In this document: in pieces, positions 46,213-58,710 of the stretch
How the letters are laid out: the number at the start of each line of letters is the position of its first letter
Numbering within the stretch: position 1 is the stretch's first letter
DNA from: Rhizomucor pusillus
Taxonomy: Eukaryota > Mucoromycota > Mucoromycetes > Mucorales > Lichtheimiaceae
Assembly (NCBI GenBank): GCA_900175165.2
Contig: FWWN02000678.1
Coordinates: forward strand, 32,245 to 96,244
Direction: 5' to 3'
DNA: 64,000 bases
The notes under the pieces: model-generated
What the model saw: only the letters and a program-made list of their open reading frames with translations
Databases searched by the model: none
Told to the model about the DNA's origin: nothing
Made by a program: the position numbers and the translations under genes

Positions 46213-48819
46213 ATGGCGACCCAAGGAGCTTACCAGAACGACGTAACCAAGGAAAACGGTGGTGGCCAGGACGCCATGATCGCGCGTCTTGAGGCCTTTT
46301 CTATCGATATGGAGGGCTCGAAGGAGACCACCCAGTGGGGTCAAAAGATTGCCAATGCAGACAGTCTCAAAGCCGGTCCTCGCGGCCCCACCTTGATGGA
46401 AGATTTTATGATGCGTGAAAAAGTTATGCACTTTGGTACGTAGGATATACCTATCACCTTGCTATCTCTCTCTCTCTCTCTCTGTATTTCAAATACTCAT
46501 TTGTGCTGTTTGTTACTTTAGACCACGAGAGGTAAACATTGATTGTAAACATAGCCCAGCCAATGATTTCATTCTGATTATATATCCTGCAAAGGATCCC
46601 CGAACGCGTCGTCCATGCAAGAGGCGTTGGTGCCCATGGCTACTTTGAGCCATACAAGGATTGGTCAGATCTTACTGCTGCCAAGTTTTTGCGTACTCCT
46701 GGCAAGCGAACTCCTGTTTTTGTCCGTTTCTCGACTGTCCTTGGATCACGTGGTTCTCCTGACACGGTGCGCGACGTTCGTGGATTTGCTACGCGATTCT
46801 ACACCGAGGAGGGTAACTTTGACCTGGGTAAGATAGCGCAAGACAATTGTGATAGCGCATGTGCGGGCCAAGAGTTTCCTTACCTATTATTGACGTTATG
46901 TAGTTGGTAACGTCATTGCACCATTTTTCGTTCATGACGCCATCAAGTTTCCCGACGTTATCCATGCCGGCAAGCCGCATCCCGACCGCGAAGTCCCGCA
47001 AGCTGGAACTGCGCACGAGACAGCTTACGATTTCTTTGCTGAATTCCCAGAAACCATCCACACTGTCATGTGGGTCCTTTCCGGCCGTGGCCTGGCCAAG
47101 AGTTTCCGTCAAGTCGATGGTTTCGGAGTTCACACGTAAATTCTTCTTGCTTGGTTACTATGGTGTCCGTCTCATGCGTGCTAATGCCTAGTTGCTTATT
47201 AGTTTCCGTCTAATCAACGAGCAGGGCAAGGCTGTCTTTGTTAAATTCCATTGGAAACCTTTGCAGGGCCTGTCCAATCTCTTGTGGGTTAGTGGTAAAA
47301 TTCGATATTACTTTAATTCCCAACAAGAATTTCATGCCCAGAACTTGCAAACAGGATGAAGCTCAGAAAATCTGTGGAAAAGATACCGATTTTCATAGGA
47401 CCGATTTGTATTTAGCTATCGACAATGGAGATTATCCAGAATACGAGCTGGGAGTGCAAATTGTCGAAGAAAAGGACGAACACAAGTTCGATTTCGATCT
47501 GTTGGATCCGACCAAGATCATTCCCGAATCTTTGGTTCCAGTGACGCCTTTGGGCAAGATGGTTCTAAACAAAAACGTTACAAACTTCTTTGCCGAAACT
47601 GAACAGATCACCTTCTGTATCGGAAACATTGTCAGAGGTAAGGCATCGCTTACCATCGACCGTCTTTCTTCAAACTTTAGCTAAGACTTCTTCTGTATAC
47701 GTATAGGTATCGGCTTCACCAACGATTCGCTTTTGCAAGGCCGTCTGTTCAGTTACATGGATACACAACTTAACCGTATGAACTCTGCCAATTTCATGCA
47801 ACTGCCTATCAACCGTCCACTTTGTGCTGTTCGAAACAATCAGGTATGTCCCTCAATGAAGGTCAGATATAGATATCCTGAATCTAACGTGGAGGTTGCA
47901 GCGTGACGGTTTCATGCAAACATCTATCCATAAAGGGGAGGTCAGCTACTTCCCGAATGGTCTCCAGAATAATCAACCAGAGCTTGTTGAAGGAAAGGAT
48001 GGTGGATACATTGATTATCCCGAGAAAGTCAACGGCGATAAATGCAGAAAACAGATTGCCAGTGTGGACGACCATTACTCGCAAGCCCAGCTTTTCTGGA
48101 ACTCTCTCAATGATTATGAAAAGCAGCAGACTGTCGATGGCTTCCGCTTTGAGATCGGCAAATCCAAGAGCCTGGATGTCCGCAAGCGCATGATCAGCGT
48201 CCTGAATCATGTCGATAACGGCCTAGCTCGTCGTGTCGCATTTGCTGTGGGCGTGGACTTGCCTGAAAAGGTCGTCGATAACCCCGGAAAGACAAGCGTA
48301 GGTCTCTCAATTGACGAACGCCCCAAGCCGAATCACATCCGTACAAAGCGAGTCGCTATTCTTACCGCTCCCGGAAGCGACTTTAAGGATGTCAAGACAA
48401 TGTATGACTTTTTGACCAAGGAGGGTGCCTACGTCGATTGCGTCGGTATGGCTCTTGGCCCTATGCAAGGCGTCGAGATCACAGCTACCTACTTGACAAC
48501 CAGCTCTGTCTTGTACGACGCCGTCTATGTGGCCGATGGTGCCGAAGGCATCAAGAAGCTGATGGATAAGCAGAGCGCGTTCCCGTATGAGGAGCCTATG
48601 GTTTTCCTTTTGGACGCTTTCCGCCACTGCAAGCCGATCGCTGCTGCAGCCGCAGGAGCTGCACTTTTGAAGGCTTCCACCGTGGAAATGCCAGAAGGCA
48701 AGGGTGAAAAGAATGGTGTAATTATCGGTGACAGCGCTGCCTCTATCACTGACGCGTTCAAGAAGGCCATCATGCAAGAACGCTTCTGGGTCCGCCTTCC
48801 TCTTGATCCTCCAATCTAA
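46213..48819 (+). CDS. Large-subunit heme catalase
   Basis: Eight exons: 46213-46435, 46522-46531, 46595-46827, 46904-47135, 47203-47287, 47355-47637, 47707-47843 and 47902-48819, giving 706 residues. It breaks down H2O2 to water and O2. The distal His85 lies in [15 protein letters not shown] (assembled across a 10-nt exon), the distal Asn158 in LVGN, and the proximal heme ligand Tyr372 in [12 protein letters not shown]. After the core, residues ~540-706 ([36 protein letters not shown]) form the DJ-1/class-I-amidotransferase-like domain of the large-subunit clade. No signal peptide is evident, and the C-terminus (LPLDPPI) is not a peroxisomal SKL, so a cytosolic enzyme is likely. A (CT)n run lies in intron 1 near 46464-46484. 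Confidence 0.96.
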
Positions 48820-49169
48820 ATCTTTACAATCCATCTTACAACGGTTTTCGCTTGCTAATGTATCCTATATACTAGCGTAATAAAGGATGACTGTTTTAAA
48901 TATGTATAACTGCTACGTAACGAGCATATACGCATGCAAGAATCCTGTAGTTTCTACAGGTGATCATCGCGGCGGAACATCCATTTGATAATGAAAATAC
49001 TTATGTTATTGTAATTAAAGTTGAAGGTTTTAATAATATAGTTGATGCTTGACATATATGATGAGTGATGAATTAAAGGAAATAAAATGCAGCTATGAAA
49101 ATGATATAGTTTACGGATACATAAAAGACAGGCAGGAAGTCGAGGAAGGATAGTCAGGGATATTGGATA
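48820..49169. other. Convergent spacer, catalase and PTC7
   Basis: 350 AT-rich bases between two stop codons. Nothing beyond two 3' ends is seen. Confidence 0.6.
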
Positions 49170-50461
49170 TCACAATCGACGGTCTGGAGAATCCTCATTG
49201 TCCTGGATTACAGCTACAATGACGCTTATATCATCAGCCTTTCCACCTTGGTAGTAAAATCCTTCGTGGATTGCTCGGGACTGGAATGGGCTATCGATAT
49301 TCCGGCGATCCTCACTGACGGTCTTGGCTCTATTGGCTAAAGCGTCTGCAAGCTTTTGCGGCTGAAAGTTCAAAAGTCTCGCAGGTCGCTGTCCGGAGGC
49401 GGGGATTGTACATGCATTAACATGCGCGTTGACTATAGCCAAGATTTCCTTGTCGAACAAGTTATCGAACAATCCGTCAGAACCGACAACAATGACGTCT
49501 CCTTTTTGTACTTTGATGTTGAAAGTCTTTAAAAAATGCCATTGTTAGTTTTCTCTGACCTTTCCAAAGAAATTGAGTAATCATACCTGTGCATCGCGAG
49601 GCCGCGTTGTCGAGTTAGTCCCTAGCTGGTAAGGAAAATTGAAGAAATGTTGCTGTTCCTCGCTACGAAACGCATAATGGTTTTGACGGATGACAGAGAT
49701 GCCGCAATCGCCCAAATTAGCTATCCGCAATTCATCGCCACGGAGCACTGCAATGCATGCAGTAGTTGAACCGACGATGCCTTCACGTTTTGCCTCTGCC
49801 ATGGAAACATCGTAGCTGTGTTGCAAAATCTCCATGGGATTCGCATCGTCGTAATGATAGAAATACGGATCATCGATATTATCAAATCGTTCCAACTGCA
49901 GAAACGCGTGATGCATAAGCTTTCGGGAGTACAAAGCCGCACTGGCATCTACAAAAATAGGCGTGTTACACAAGGTATAGCTGGCAAATCCCGGGAAAAA
50001 ATACCTTTTGTATTTGCCCATCCTCCAACACCGTCTGCGACCCCGAGCGCATCTGCGCGACAGAAATAAGCATCTTCACCAATCTGCGAGCTGTAATAAT
50101 CATTGGTCGACTCTTTAATGGCGTAGTTCCTGCGCTTGGCAAACCCGGAAGCTCCGTGCGAGAAGAGATAGGAGGGTTTCGGCTGGACGTTTGAATCGGC
50201 GAAAAAATCGTATAAAGGAAGAGATTTCGGTTGATAAGATATTAACGGCGTTGGCGATCGTTCTTGAATAGCATAGCTGTGGTATAGACGTTGCAGGGAT
50301 GCACAGATTGTCGGTTTGAAACCATAAGGTGATAACAATTTGGACGGAGGTACGCAGCCAACGTTACCAGCTGCGATCTTCTTTGCAGCTGCGTAGAAAG
50401 GGTTTCCTCGTGGTAATAACAGTAAACCGTTGGACATTTGTTTAAGAATGGAGCTGCTCAT
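49170..50461 (-). CDS. PTC7: PTC7-type mitochondrial protein phosphatase 2C
   Basis: Exons 50005-50461, 49587-49948 and 49170-49526 on the minus strand give 391 residues. The N-terminal ~60 residues are basic, Ser-rich and nearly free of acid (SSSILKQMSNGLLLLPRGN), as in mitochondrial leaders. The catalytic blocks of the PTC7/PPTC7 branch follow: GEDAYFCRADALGVADGVGG with its metal-binding aspartates, STTACIAVL, LRIANLGDCGISVIR, GDVIVVGSDGLFDN, and the C-terminal GKADDISVIVAVI. This Mn/Mg-dependent Ser/Thr phosphatase acts in the mitochondrial matrix in yeast and animals, on Coq7 and metabolic enzymes; this role is inferred by family. In yeast, PTC7 splicing determines its location. Here both introns interrupt the catalytic domain, so that switch is unlikely to be conserved in the same form. 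Confidence 0.94.
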
Positions 50462-52188
50462 TGCGGCTCAAGTTGGATGGATGAAAGAATGCAGGTCGAG
50501 ATTACAGGAAGGGAAACAAGCGAGGAGGAAGGAAGGGTTTTGCTGGTGGTTTTGGGGAAAAGCGGGAAAAGGGAGAGACGGTGATGAGTGGCTGGCGAGC
50601 TTCGAGACGCGGTTGATCAAAAATCTGATTTCTGCAGGCACTGAGATATTGTCTCAATCACGCTATGAATGCTTATTCCCACAATTATTGTCAAGAAGCT
50701 TCATGTTACTCTCGCTCCTACGACTTTCCGCTACCGGATTACACATAGCTTTAGCATCTCATCGTGTCACCATGCACCCTTTACTGATTCCTACACCTTT
50801 TACCCAAGTTATGCATTCGCTGTTATACCTCTTCGCGTCACGGAGCATCCATTTGCTGGCTCCTACACCTACTGCCACCAAGTTACATTTCCAGTTTTTG
50901 CCTCTGCTTTACCACGCAACGAATTTTTCATGGATATGCCTTACATGGAAGGTTGGTTATCGTTTTTGTAACTCGTGGTTCTAATTATTAAACATGATAG
51001 TAATTGAAAAGTGGGGAGGCTCCCTCGTTGATGGAAACTGAATCGAATTATATCGTGCACGGAGGGCCCGGCTATTTGCACGCCCCCTTCCACCAAACTA
51101 TATCGAGCTTTTCATATATCACACATTCTACACCCACCTCGGTCACCTCTATGCATTGGTACATTCGTCGTATTGTGGAAGATTTCGCCAACGTGTCTAC
51201 ACATGACGACGAGGAGCCGAGTACCTTGTCAAGTGGAAAGGATACGTAAGGGCTCCGACTTGGGACGGGACACTGGGACCACGCGTTCGTAAGCACGAGC
51301 TATGTTCTCGCCGATCTTGCAGTATTCCGTTTTGGCCCTTAGAAGACTTCCTCTGCAACGCCATGTTTATGCACCTGGAATCTTTTCTCAAAAACTCAAA
51401 GTGCTCCCGGAAATGATGTAGGCTGTTTTTTAGGTTCTTGAAGTTACTTGTTAAGATTGAATGCGACGTTGCTCTGTGTAACGCTTTCGCTGATGGAAGT
51501 ACTGAGTGATGGTGTGGTATTTGGCTGTTTATAAGGTAGGAACCTTGTTCAACTCGGCTGTGGCGGCTTTCATTATGCAGATTGGAACATTTGAGAGTCC
51601 GTCAAGCGGATATTCAAAGACCTACAGCTTTTCAAAAATTGTTGGCGCATTAATCCACAAAGTAAAATTGCACATTTATCGATTTATTTTATAACAAACC
51701 AAGAATATTTATTAATTTGGTTCCAAAGGTTTAAATTTGTCTTGATTGTCGTGCAATTTGATGCTCCAAACGCCAACTGTTAATAACATGCAGTATGTTG
51801 AAGTCTACATTGATCGATGCGGAAGCTAAACGAAACTGTATTAAAATGGAATGGACGCTCATTGTTTCCTCAGACGTGGTCTTTCAAAATTTATGTGCAT
51901 GCGAGCGACAAAGACAGTGGTGTTCTCTATGAAAAGACGCATAGTTGCAAGACGAACGAAGAATACCTCTGATTAGATACAAATCAACTCGAGTATCAAT
52001 GAAGTCTTTTGGCTGAATGATTTCTTGTTTCCTTCCCCGTTTTGCTTGTCACACAATATTTCAACAAACAGTACTTTAATGATTAAACGTACACATTGGT
52101 CGATACAACGGCTGTAATATTACAGCTACATCTGGATGTAATTCCGGCGATACTGTCTTTCACGACAAAGATTTGTCATTACCAAACT
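50462..52188. other. Spacer with a retroelement relic
   Basis: 1.7 kb between the PTC7 start and the SNX4 stop (both minus strand). It holds the PTC7 promoter, a chromodomain relic around 51150-51290, and open stretches (50430-50984, 51004-51249, 51506-51694) without credible family matches. Confidence 0.5.
51150..51290 (+). pseudogene. Frameshifted chromodomain, relic of a Ty3/gypsy chromovirus
   Basis: 51216-51245 reads AEYLVKWKGY, with PTWD shortly after, the core of a chromodomain. The preceding strand-forming part, YIRRIVED (51160-51183), is in another frame, so the domain is broken. Fungal chromodomains of this bare type commonly end the integrase of Ty3/gypsy chromoviruses. No integrase, reverse transcriptase or LTR could be recognised nearby, so only a fragment survives. 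A host chromodomain gene relic is the alternative. Confidence 0.6.
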
Positions 52189-54217
52189 CTAGTACTCAAA
52201 CTGCTCTAACGTCTGGACAACATCTCGCCAAATGTTGGCACCCTAGAGATAAACAGAAAATCTACCAATCAGTCCAGTGCAAATATTGAATACAGATATA
52301 GACACGTACATGCTGATAAAATTGGACCTTTGCGTTCGTAAATGAATCCAGGGCTTCTCGAATTTCAATTGCTTTGCTCTTGAAAAAAAAATCGTCTTCA
52401 CGCTTCACTTGCTCCGAGAAAGCGTTGGAAACCTCATGTGTCTGTTCTATGGCATCTTGAAGCTGCATAAAATTAGCTGAAAGCGCTGCTGATATCTACA
52501 ATGAACCTATACCTCGCGGATTCGCTCATTCAGCCGTAAAATCTTTTCGCGACGTAGCTTGTCTGCGTCTCCTCCTCGAACCTCATTCAGCTTGCCTGTA
52601 ACGTAGTCCGTCAGATTGTAGTCTCCTGGTCTTGGATGTAGAATTTTTTCTCGTTCAACAAGCGATGATTGTAGATATTCTGATAACTCTTCAAAGTCAA
52701 CTTGTTTCTGGTCCCGAAGTTTCAAAACTGCCTAATCAACCGGACGTGAGCAGTCTAGGAACTTGCGAATTCATGACGAATTTTGTACCTTCATTGAATT
52801 ATAGTAGGCATGATAATCATGGATCTCGCTGAGCCATGCATTATCCTCTTTGGTCTAAGCAAAAGGTTCAATCTTCATATCATTCGTCATTGATCATTGA
52901 TGCACTTCTTACCACGTCCTTCATGCATTGCGAATACTTCTCGACTGCTTCTGCAAACTTGACCAACATGTCGCTTGTCCTTTCTTCGTGTCGGGCCAGG
53001 CCTTTAATGCTTTCAGCAAATTTATGGTAATCATTAGAGAGATCTTGTCATATGCGTTAATATTGGATTTCGTTTTCTTCTTGCCATGTATTATACCTTC
53101 ACTTCGTTTGTTTGTGCGAGAGAGCGTCCGTTCGAGCAAATTTAAATTGTCTTCAAGACGGTCCACACGTTCCCTCATCTCGACAAAACGCTCGTCTCTT
53201 TTGCGTATTTTGGCAAAAGCATTAAGTAGAGAGTCACCAATTGAATCCATCATTGTTTCCTGTCCTTCTCGCAACGCTCGAGCTGATGCATCGTTCTAAT
53301 ATAAAATGTTATGCAACAGTCTCCTGATTGTATGCGGGTCTCCTTACAAATCCTGGCGACTCCAAAAAGATTGTGAAAAATTCTGAGCGTCCCAGAATTG
53401 GATGCCGGGCTATGCGTTGTAAAAATCTTTGTAGACTAGAAGTTTCCGTAATCAGCAATATTCGTCGACGTAAGAATCTTAACATCCTTATTTACCTCAC
53501 TCGTCGACGCTCTATGAATTCTGCCGAGAATCGATCACCTTTGACGTATTCTGGAGAAAATCTAGTTAGCGACTACGCGGGCAATCGGTCGATCAAGTTT
53601 TAAGACTTACCCATTCTATGCTTATCCGGAAGAGGAGGGATAAAACAAGCGGGATAGTTGATGTATAATACATTGAAGAGCCATACAAAATCTTGGAAAC
53701 GCCTCCGGACAGAGGAACTCTAATTTAGGGATTTTAGTGACACAGAAGGAGATCCGTACCAAGCAAGTGAACATACTGCCGAGACAATAAGGTAAGAAAT
53801 AAATCCTCCTTCCTGCTCTTTTCGTGGCTCGACTACATTGATTATTTTCCAATCATCAGATAGTTTTGAGCCTGTGACAGCGGAAGAGCCAGCTTGTTCA
53901 TAGGAAGCCTCGGAGTGAACACTCTCAGGTGTAAGCAACTGCGCAGAGAAACCAGATATTTGCTGCTCTGGTTTTTGCTCGTTTTCTAAATGACATAAAA
54001 GCATTGGTGCATAAAGTCAGCTAGCTGCAAACGAGGTTATATACGTACGTTGCGTCGTCGTCCGGGTGTGGGTATATGCTTCAGTTTCGATTGTCGAGTC
54101 ATTGGCGTCTGATAGAGGATCTACGACGGCGGGTGCATCGTTGTTATGGGTAGTGTGGGAAGAAGTATGAATGTCCCAAGAAACATCGCTAAATTCATCA
54201 GGCATAGGATCAATCAT
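52189..54217 (-). CDS. SNX4: Sorting nexin SNX4 (Atg24), PX-BAR protein
   Basis: Eleven exons on the minus strand: 54049-54217, 53777-53985, 53611-53719, 53496-53550, 53348-53435, 53097-53295, 52913-53043, 52789-52854, 52513-52731, 52310-52462 and 52189-52242, giving 483 residues. The acidic N-terminal region (~1-115) precedes a PX domain (~116-225). That domain has the lipid-binding VRRRFQDFVWLF, the loop IPPLPDKHRMEY and the run ERRRVSLQRFLQRIARHP. The remainder is a helical BAR domain ending WRDVVQTLEQFEY. PX binds PI3P on endosomes. SNX4 forms heterodimers that recycle cargo such as v-SNAREs from endosomes and vacuole to the Golgi and support selective autophagy. Its exon 1 and promoter were copied to 12.2-12.9 kb. 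The start lies in the duplicated block and is preserved here only. Confidence 0.94.
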
Positions 54218-54859
54218 TTATGCAAGTGGGAAGTTGCGAACGTGCTCCGGCTCAACTGACATGTCCAGAATAAGAATTTCTCAGACAAAGGTGTCCCCAT
54301 TTTCTTGTTCATTTCTTGTCTTTAAGCTATACTAACTCTTTGATCAAAAATATAAAATAGCTAGGCGCATGGTTACAAAGATGGGTACATATCTAGAGAG
54401 TGCAAGCTAGCAGACAAAGGAGCACTGCCAGCAAAGATGCTGCGCGCTCGGTCGCCACAGATCGTGCCCGGTTTGGAACTACCGGCATCATTATTTTTGC
54501 CGGACGATCCAATCGCAGATAAAGAAGATAAAGTGTAATGGTTTCAGTGTAATTTTTAGACACAAAGCTGAAAGATCATTTCGTCTTAGCCTTCAATCTC
54601 CTGGTACCTGTGTAGCAGTTTCCTAAATCAAAAATCGTACTTATATGAAGAGTTGACGTCTGCGAATAAACGATATCTGCAAGGAAGCACTTGGTTAACG
54701 ATGCATGGCCCATTGGCGACAGGACTCGATACGTTGTAGAATCGATAAAAACTATCCGTTACTGGACTTTCGGTCCACTAATGGACCGTTCTAATATAAT
54801 AGTTTTCGAAAAATGAATGTTTTCATTGTCGCAACCCAATAAGAATAATCTTAGGCATG
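54218..54859 (-). promoter_or_regulatory. SNX4 upstream region (duplicated at 12.4-12.9 kb)
   Basis: About 480 bases up to ~54700 are conserved in the relic at 12470-12930, although that copy no longer encodes a protein. The rest is AT-rich, with no coding signal. Confidence 0.5.
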
Positions 54860-56120
54860 CTACGGGGACTCCCTTTCTGTAAATACCCTCCGAATTTTAG
54901 TTTATCACGCTATCTCAAAGTACTTTTCGCAGCATTCCCAGCTTCACCGTCGTTAGCCGTAACGTGCCTGTGTCCGTTGCTCCACGCTATTTCCACACGA
55001 CACCAATTTACGAGCCCCTGCAAAGTCTCGTACCTTTTGACGCGCGGAGAATTCGACTTCATGGTGTCATTTTGCAGAAAACAATCCTCAATATCCGATC
55101 AGCTTGGACTATCAAGCTGGAGCGATCGCCACACCAACCCTTGAGGGACGACGTATTCCGTCTCTGTTGCTGCCGATGTTCCGTCATGTGTTCCAGGAAT
55201 CTCACTTTGCCGACTACGCTTTTTGTCCGAAAATTACAAAGATTTTGTGCATGCACGAGGTCAGCCTTTTAGTACTTGGCAGCAGAAATGTTACTGATGG
55301 ATGATCTTTAGGTGGCAAATTGCAGTGGGCATTTTCTATGCCAGTAGAGAACATATTGGTCATGGCTGGCTTATAGTATTTGAGATACCTACAGACAGCG
55401 AAAAGACGAGGCTATAACAAGTGCTTGAACAATGCTTTGGCAGTGAAGGTGACAAACAATTTAACTATGCTCTATTTGAAGAAGAAAGTAATGTGAACCT
55501 CAATTTCTACTAGTATTTACTTCAGAATACCAAGTCATTCAATATATGCGCATTTCACACGAAGCGTACCTGGAAACTGAAGAAATGACTGGCAATATAA
55601 TAGCTCGCTATGATCTTCGAGAGATATTGTTTAATGATCTCTAGGACCTGTTAGAGACCTTTTCCTACCCCTTTTTTCTGTACACATACTAACAACAGTT
55701 AAGTATTCAGTCTCCTGTAGTTTTCATTGTTGTCCAATTTTAATCTTGCTATAATATATTAGCTGAAATTTCAAAGCAAAGAGCCACAAACGTTTCACAT
55801 TTTTACCTATTTCTATTCATTCATATTCTCTTATTCCTGTGATCTTCTTTTAAACAATTAACTCGATATTACATGATGTTAAATCTGAATTATCGTCTCT
55901 GTTGCTTGCAGGTCCATTCAAGTATGGATTATTGAGCGTACGCTGTTTGCGCAAACGATTTCCCACTCGCTAGAAATGAAGCGAAGTCATAACGTGAAAA
56001 GCCAAGAACAAGCACGAATAGAAGCAAAATTATTTACGCGGATCAGAAGCAAAATTATTTACGCGGATCAGAAGCGTAAATACATAGATTCTATCAAGGC
56101 AAAGGTAAAGCCAAAGGGTC
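54860..56120 (+). pseudogene. Broken member of the lineage-specific family (copy B)
   Basis: Matches copy A (13668-16330) in three blocks: 55190-55450, 55545-55645 and 56030-56105. Frames change and stops interrupt every block; the ETSG-type core seen in copy A is not recognisable here. The order SNX4 5' end then family relic is the same as at 12-16 kb. A 25-base unit is tandemly duplicated near the end (56020-56069). It is best treated as a decayed copy. Confidence 0.5.
56020..56069 (+). repeat. 25-bp tandem duplication
   Basis: Two exact head-to-tail copies (56020-56044 and 56045-56069), followed by a partial third. The unit length is not a multiple of three, so it adds a frameshift to the relic that contains it. 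Confidence 0.85.
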
Positions 56121-56242
56121 TTCAATGCGAGTTACTGCCCGTCTAACCAGGATAACGAGGCAAATTCTGTGCGACGTGGGGTGCCACTCCGCTTGAAGTT
56201 GTCCTTATTCTCATAAACCACAGAGCTCTTGTTCCTGGGTCG

Positions 56243-57740
56243 ATGACCGACAATTTACCACCGCAACCACCTCCTCACAATCGTGAGTCCATGATGCAAC
56301 CACAACCAGAACAACAACCTGTGCCGTCACGATCTGTACAGCGAACAAAGACTGTCAGGAACAACCTTGGCAACGCAGGCAACAAAGTACGCGGTTTGTT
56401 TAAGAAGCAGAGCAACAAAGAAGTCGAAAACACAAGGTCTGTGCCACGAGAGGATACGCCCTCGTATTCATCAGGCACACGAAACTGGGAGCGACCTTCG
56501 ATTCCACGGTCATTCAGTGGTCAGGATGTATTCCGAGAAATACCTGAACGACCGTCCTCTCAAGCAACCGATAGCAACAGTAAGTATTAGGGGGATACAG
56601 ATACAATAGGGGCTCCATATTTAAAGCGTACCTTTTATAGCCCCTACAGAAGAGCAACCCTACGAATCTCGGGCATCATCTGCGTACATACCCAACGATC
56701 ACTCGTCTGTTATGTCAGTTTCAGCTGCTCCACCTATCAACTCCAGCGATGGGAACGGCTCGGAATCTACAAAACTCGTAGAGTCTGACGACATAGATGA
56801 TGTTTCCACCGAAGAGCTACTGAAAGAACTCGAGAAAGTCAATGCTGATATCGCGCGAGTGAAGAAAGAAGTAGCAACAGAAGCCGAAAAGAAGCAGGCT
56901 CTCCAATCAATGCTCGAAGATGCACGACGTATGGTCCAGGCGCAGGAACAAGAATACACGCAAATCGAACACAAGTATTTTGAAGATACTCGTCCTATTC
57001 GAGCTACGGATGATGATCTATCAACTATCCGCGAAACGTTCAAGTTGTTAAAATACTCTATTGCACGTATTATCATGACGCTAAATCGAAAGGCCGATAA
57101 GGCACAAGCAACCGAGAAATTCGAAAAGCTATGGCCAGGCCTAAAAGTGACAGAAAACGGCGAACTCGAATCATCGCACATCAACCTGCTGGCAGAGAAA
57201 ATTGTGCATCAACACCTGGTCAAGCATATATTCCGCTGTCCTATATATCCAGGCCTGGAGGTCAACGACGCATACTCCTCCGTTAGTAAATGGTTGACGA
57301 AGCATGGCTCTCAGTTCCCCGTTAGACTTCGCCAGCAACTCGCATCGATCGTCGCAAAAAGCGCCAAAGATAGCCCGCTGCACAAAGCTGCCCAGTCAGA
57401 AAAACAAAAAATCATTGATATCATTTACAACGATCTAGCCGATATTTACCATCCATTCTTACGCGAAAATGATGCAAATGTCGATGAAGAAAAGCGCTAT
57501 TACGCAAAAATAACCGACATTGTTGAGAAAGCAATGAAACTCTCTGTCGCTATCAGGGGTCAAGAAGTAGATATCAAAATACTGGACATCAAGGAAGGCC
57601 ACGATGAATTTGACGAGGAAACAATGGTAGATGTCAAAGGCAAAACAAGCGGCATTGTTCGCTTCTGTATATGCCCGCCTTTTGTTGGTGGAGATGGTGA
57701 GCATGGCTTCGTCGAAAAGGGCAAAGTCGTGCTCGCCTAG
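56243..57740 (+). CDS. Conserved coiled-coil protein of unknown function
   Basis: Exons 56243-56579 and 56641-57740 encode 478 residues. The first ~160 residues are disordered (Pro, Gln, Ser, Arg). A strongly acidic start, DDIDDVSTEELLKELEKV, then leads into a long coiled coil (~185-245). The C-terminal ~230 residues look folded. They include KFEKLWPGLKV, HLVKHIFRCPIYPGLEV, KWLTKHGSQFPVRLRQQLAS and the end GGDGEHGFVEKGKVVLA. I recall similar ends in unnamed fungal proteins but know no function. The even mix of helices with a Trp/Arg-rich middle suggests a scaffold in signalling or trafficking; this is a guess. Confidence 0.75.
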
Positions 57741-58710
57741 ATTTTATGCGCTATCCTAGCGATATGCTCCTCTACCCTCCTCTTTCCTCCGCGTCCTTAC
57801 ATCTCCTCCTGTACTTTTATCTCGACTTATAATAAATTCCTCGTGTCCTTGTTTCCTTACCAGCTGTCTATTTCTGCTAAGGCAGATGGTGCAACATCCT
57901 GCTACCAACGGCCGACAGGAGGCTTCGAATGCCTTTCTCTATCTCCATCTCTATCTCTCTCCTTTCTGAGAGTGTCAAGCAAATTGAATATTGGGATTAG
58001 GATATGAAAATATGGCATTGGGATTTACTTTGGATAGACAATGACTCCCTACGTAGCAGATGTAGAGGAGACCGAGAATGTGGTTTATAGCATAAAGGCA
58101 TGCTTACAAATCGAGAACTTTAAGAGTTCCATTCATATTTTCCTAACCGGAATACATAACAGACCCTCAAAGCAAAAAAGGTTCATAAAAGTCGCTTATA
58201 AGTATATGAGGACGAAGTCTCTCTGAAAGCTGCGCTTTATATTTCCTTATTCCAAGCACGATGATGCAATATTCAGCGTTTTCTAATGGGTTTGGGCGGG
58301 TTGGATTTTTACTTCCATCATCTGGCTTCGTTCCGGGTGCAGATTCTAAGTTGTCGTCCACAACAGCTTTATGATTCCATCTAAGCTAGTAAGAAAGCTG
58401 AAAACTTTGCAGACACTGCGCAGCTATATGAAATCTATTTCACACCTTCATATTACAGCGGCCTCTGTTTGTGCCTGCAGATCCGAGCTTTACTTCCACA
58501 CTTTTGCCTTTGCTCACTCCAACGAAGTTTGGGTCACCACCCCAAAGAGTGGATAGTGTTACCCTATGTACGATTTTTCCGAATGTTTGCGGGTAAATAC
58601 GTATTAATAAAGTATTTCGTAAGTTCACGAATATTCTATAGGAACGGTTTGATTTTAATCAACGATCAAGCTTGCTTTCAGATCGACAAGTATTTTACGC
58701 AAAATTTTTA
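57741..58710. other. Convergent spacer with a coding-repeat relic
   Basis: 970 bases between the stop of the coiled-coil gene (+) and the glycosidase stop (-). 58059-58170 repeats the left edge of the window (from base 16) in the same orientation, with 29 identical bases at its core. No kinase or other exon that could extend the glycosidase was found. Confidence 0.55.
58059..58170 (+). repeat. Repeat shared with the left edge of the window
   Basis: 58059-58087 is identical to 16-44, and similarity continues for roughly 80 more bases with substitutions that keep the frame (DVEETENVVYS, then QIEN). The conserved frame suggests two remnants of one coding element. Confidence 0.7.

Noticed and set aside
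50430..50984. 184-codon open frame (+) left of the PTC7 promoter
   Set aside because: It overlaps PTC7 coding sequence antisense at its start, has no motif, and changes character along its length.
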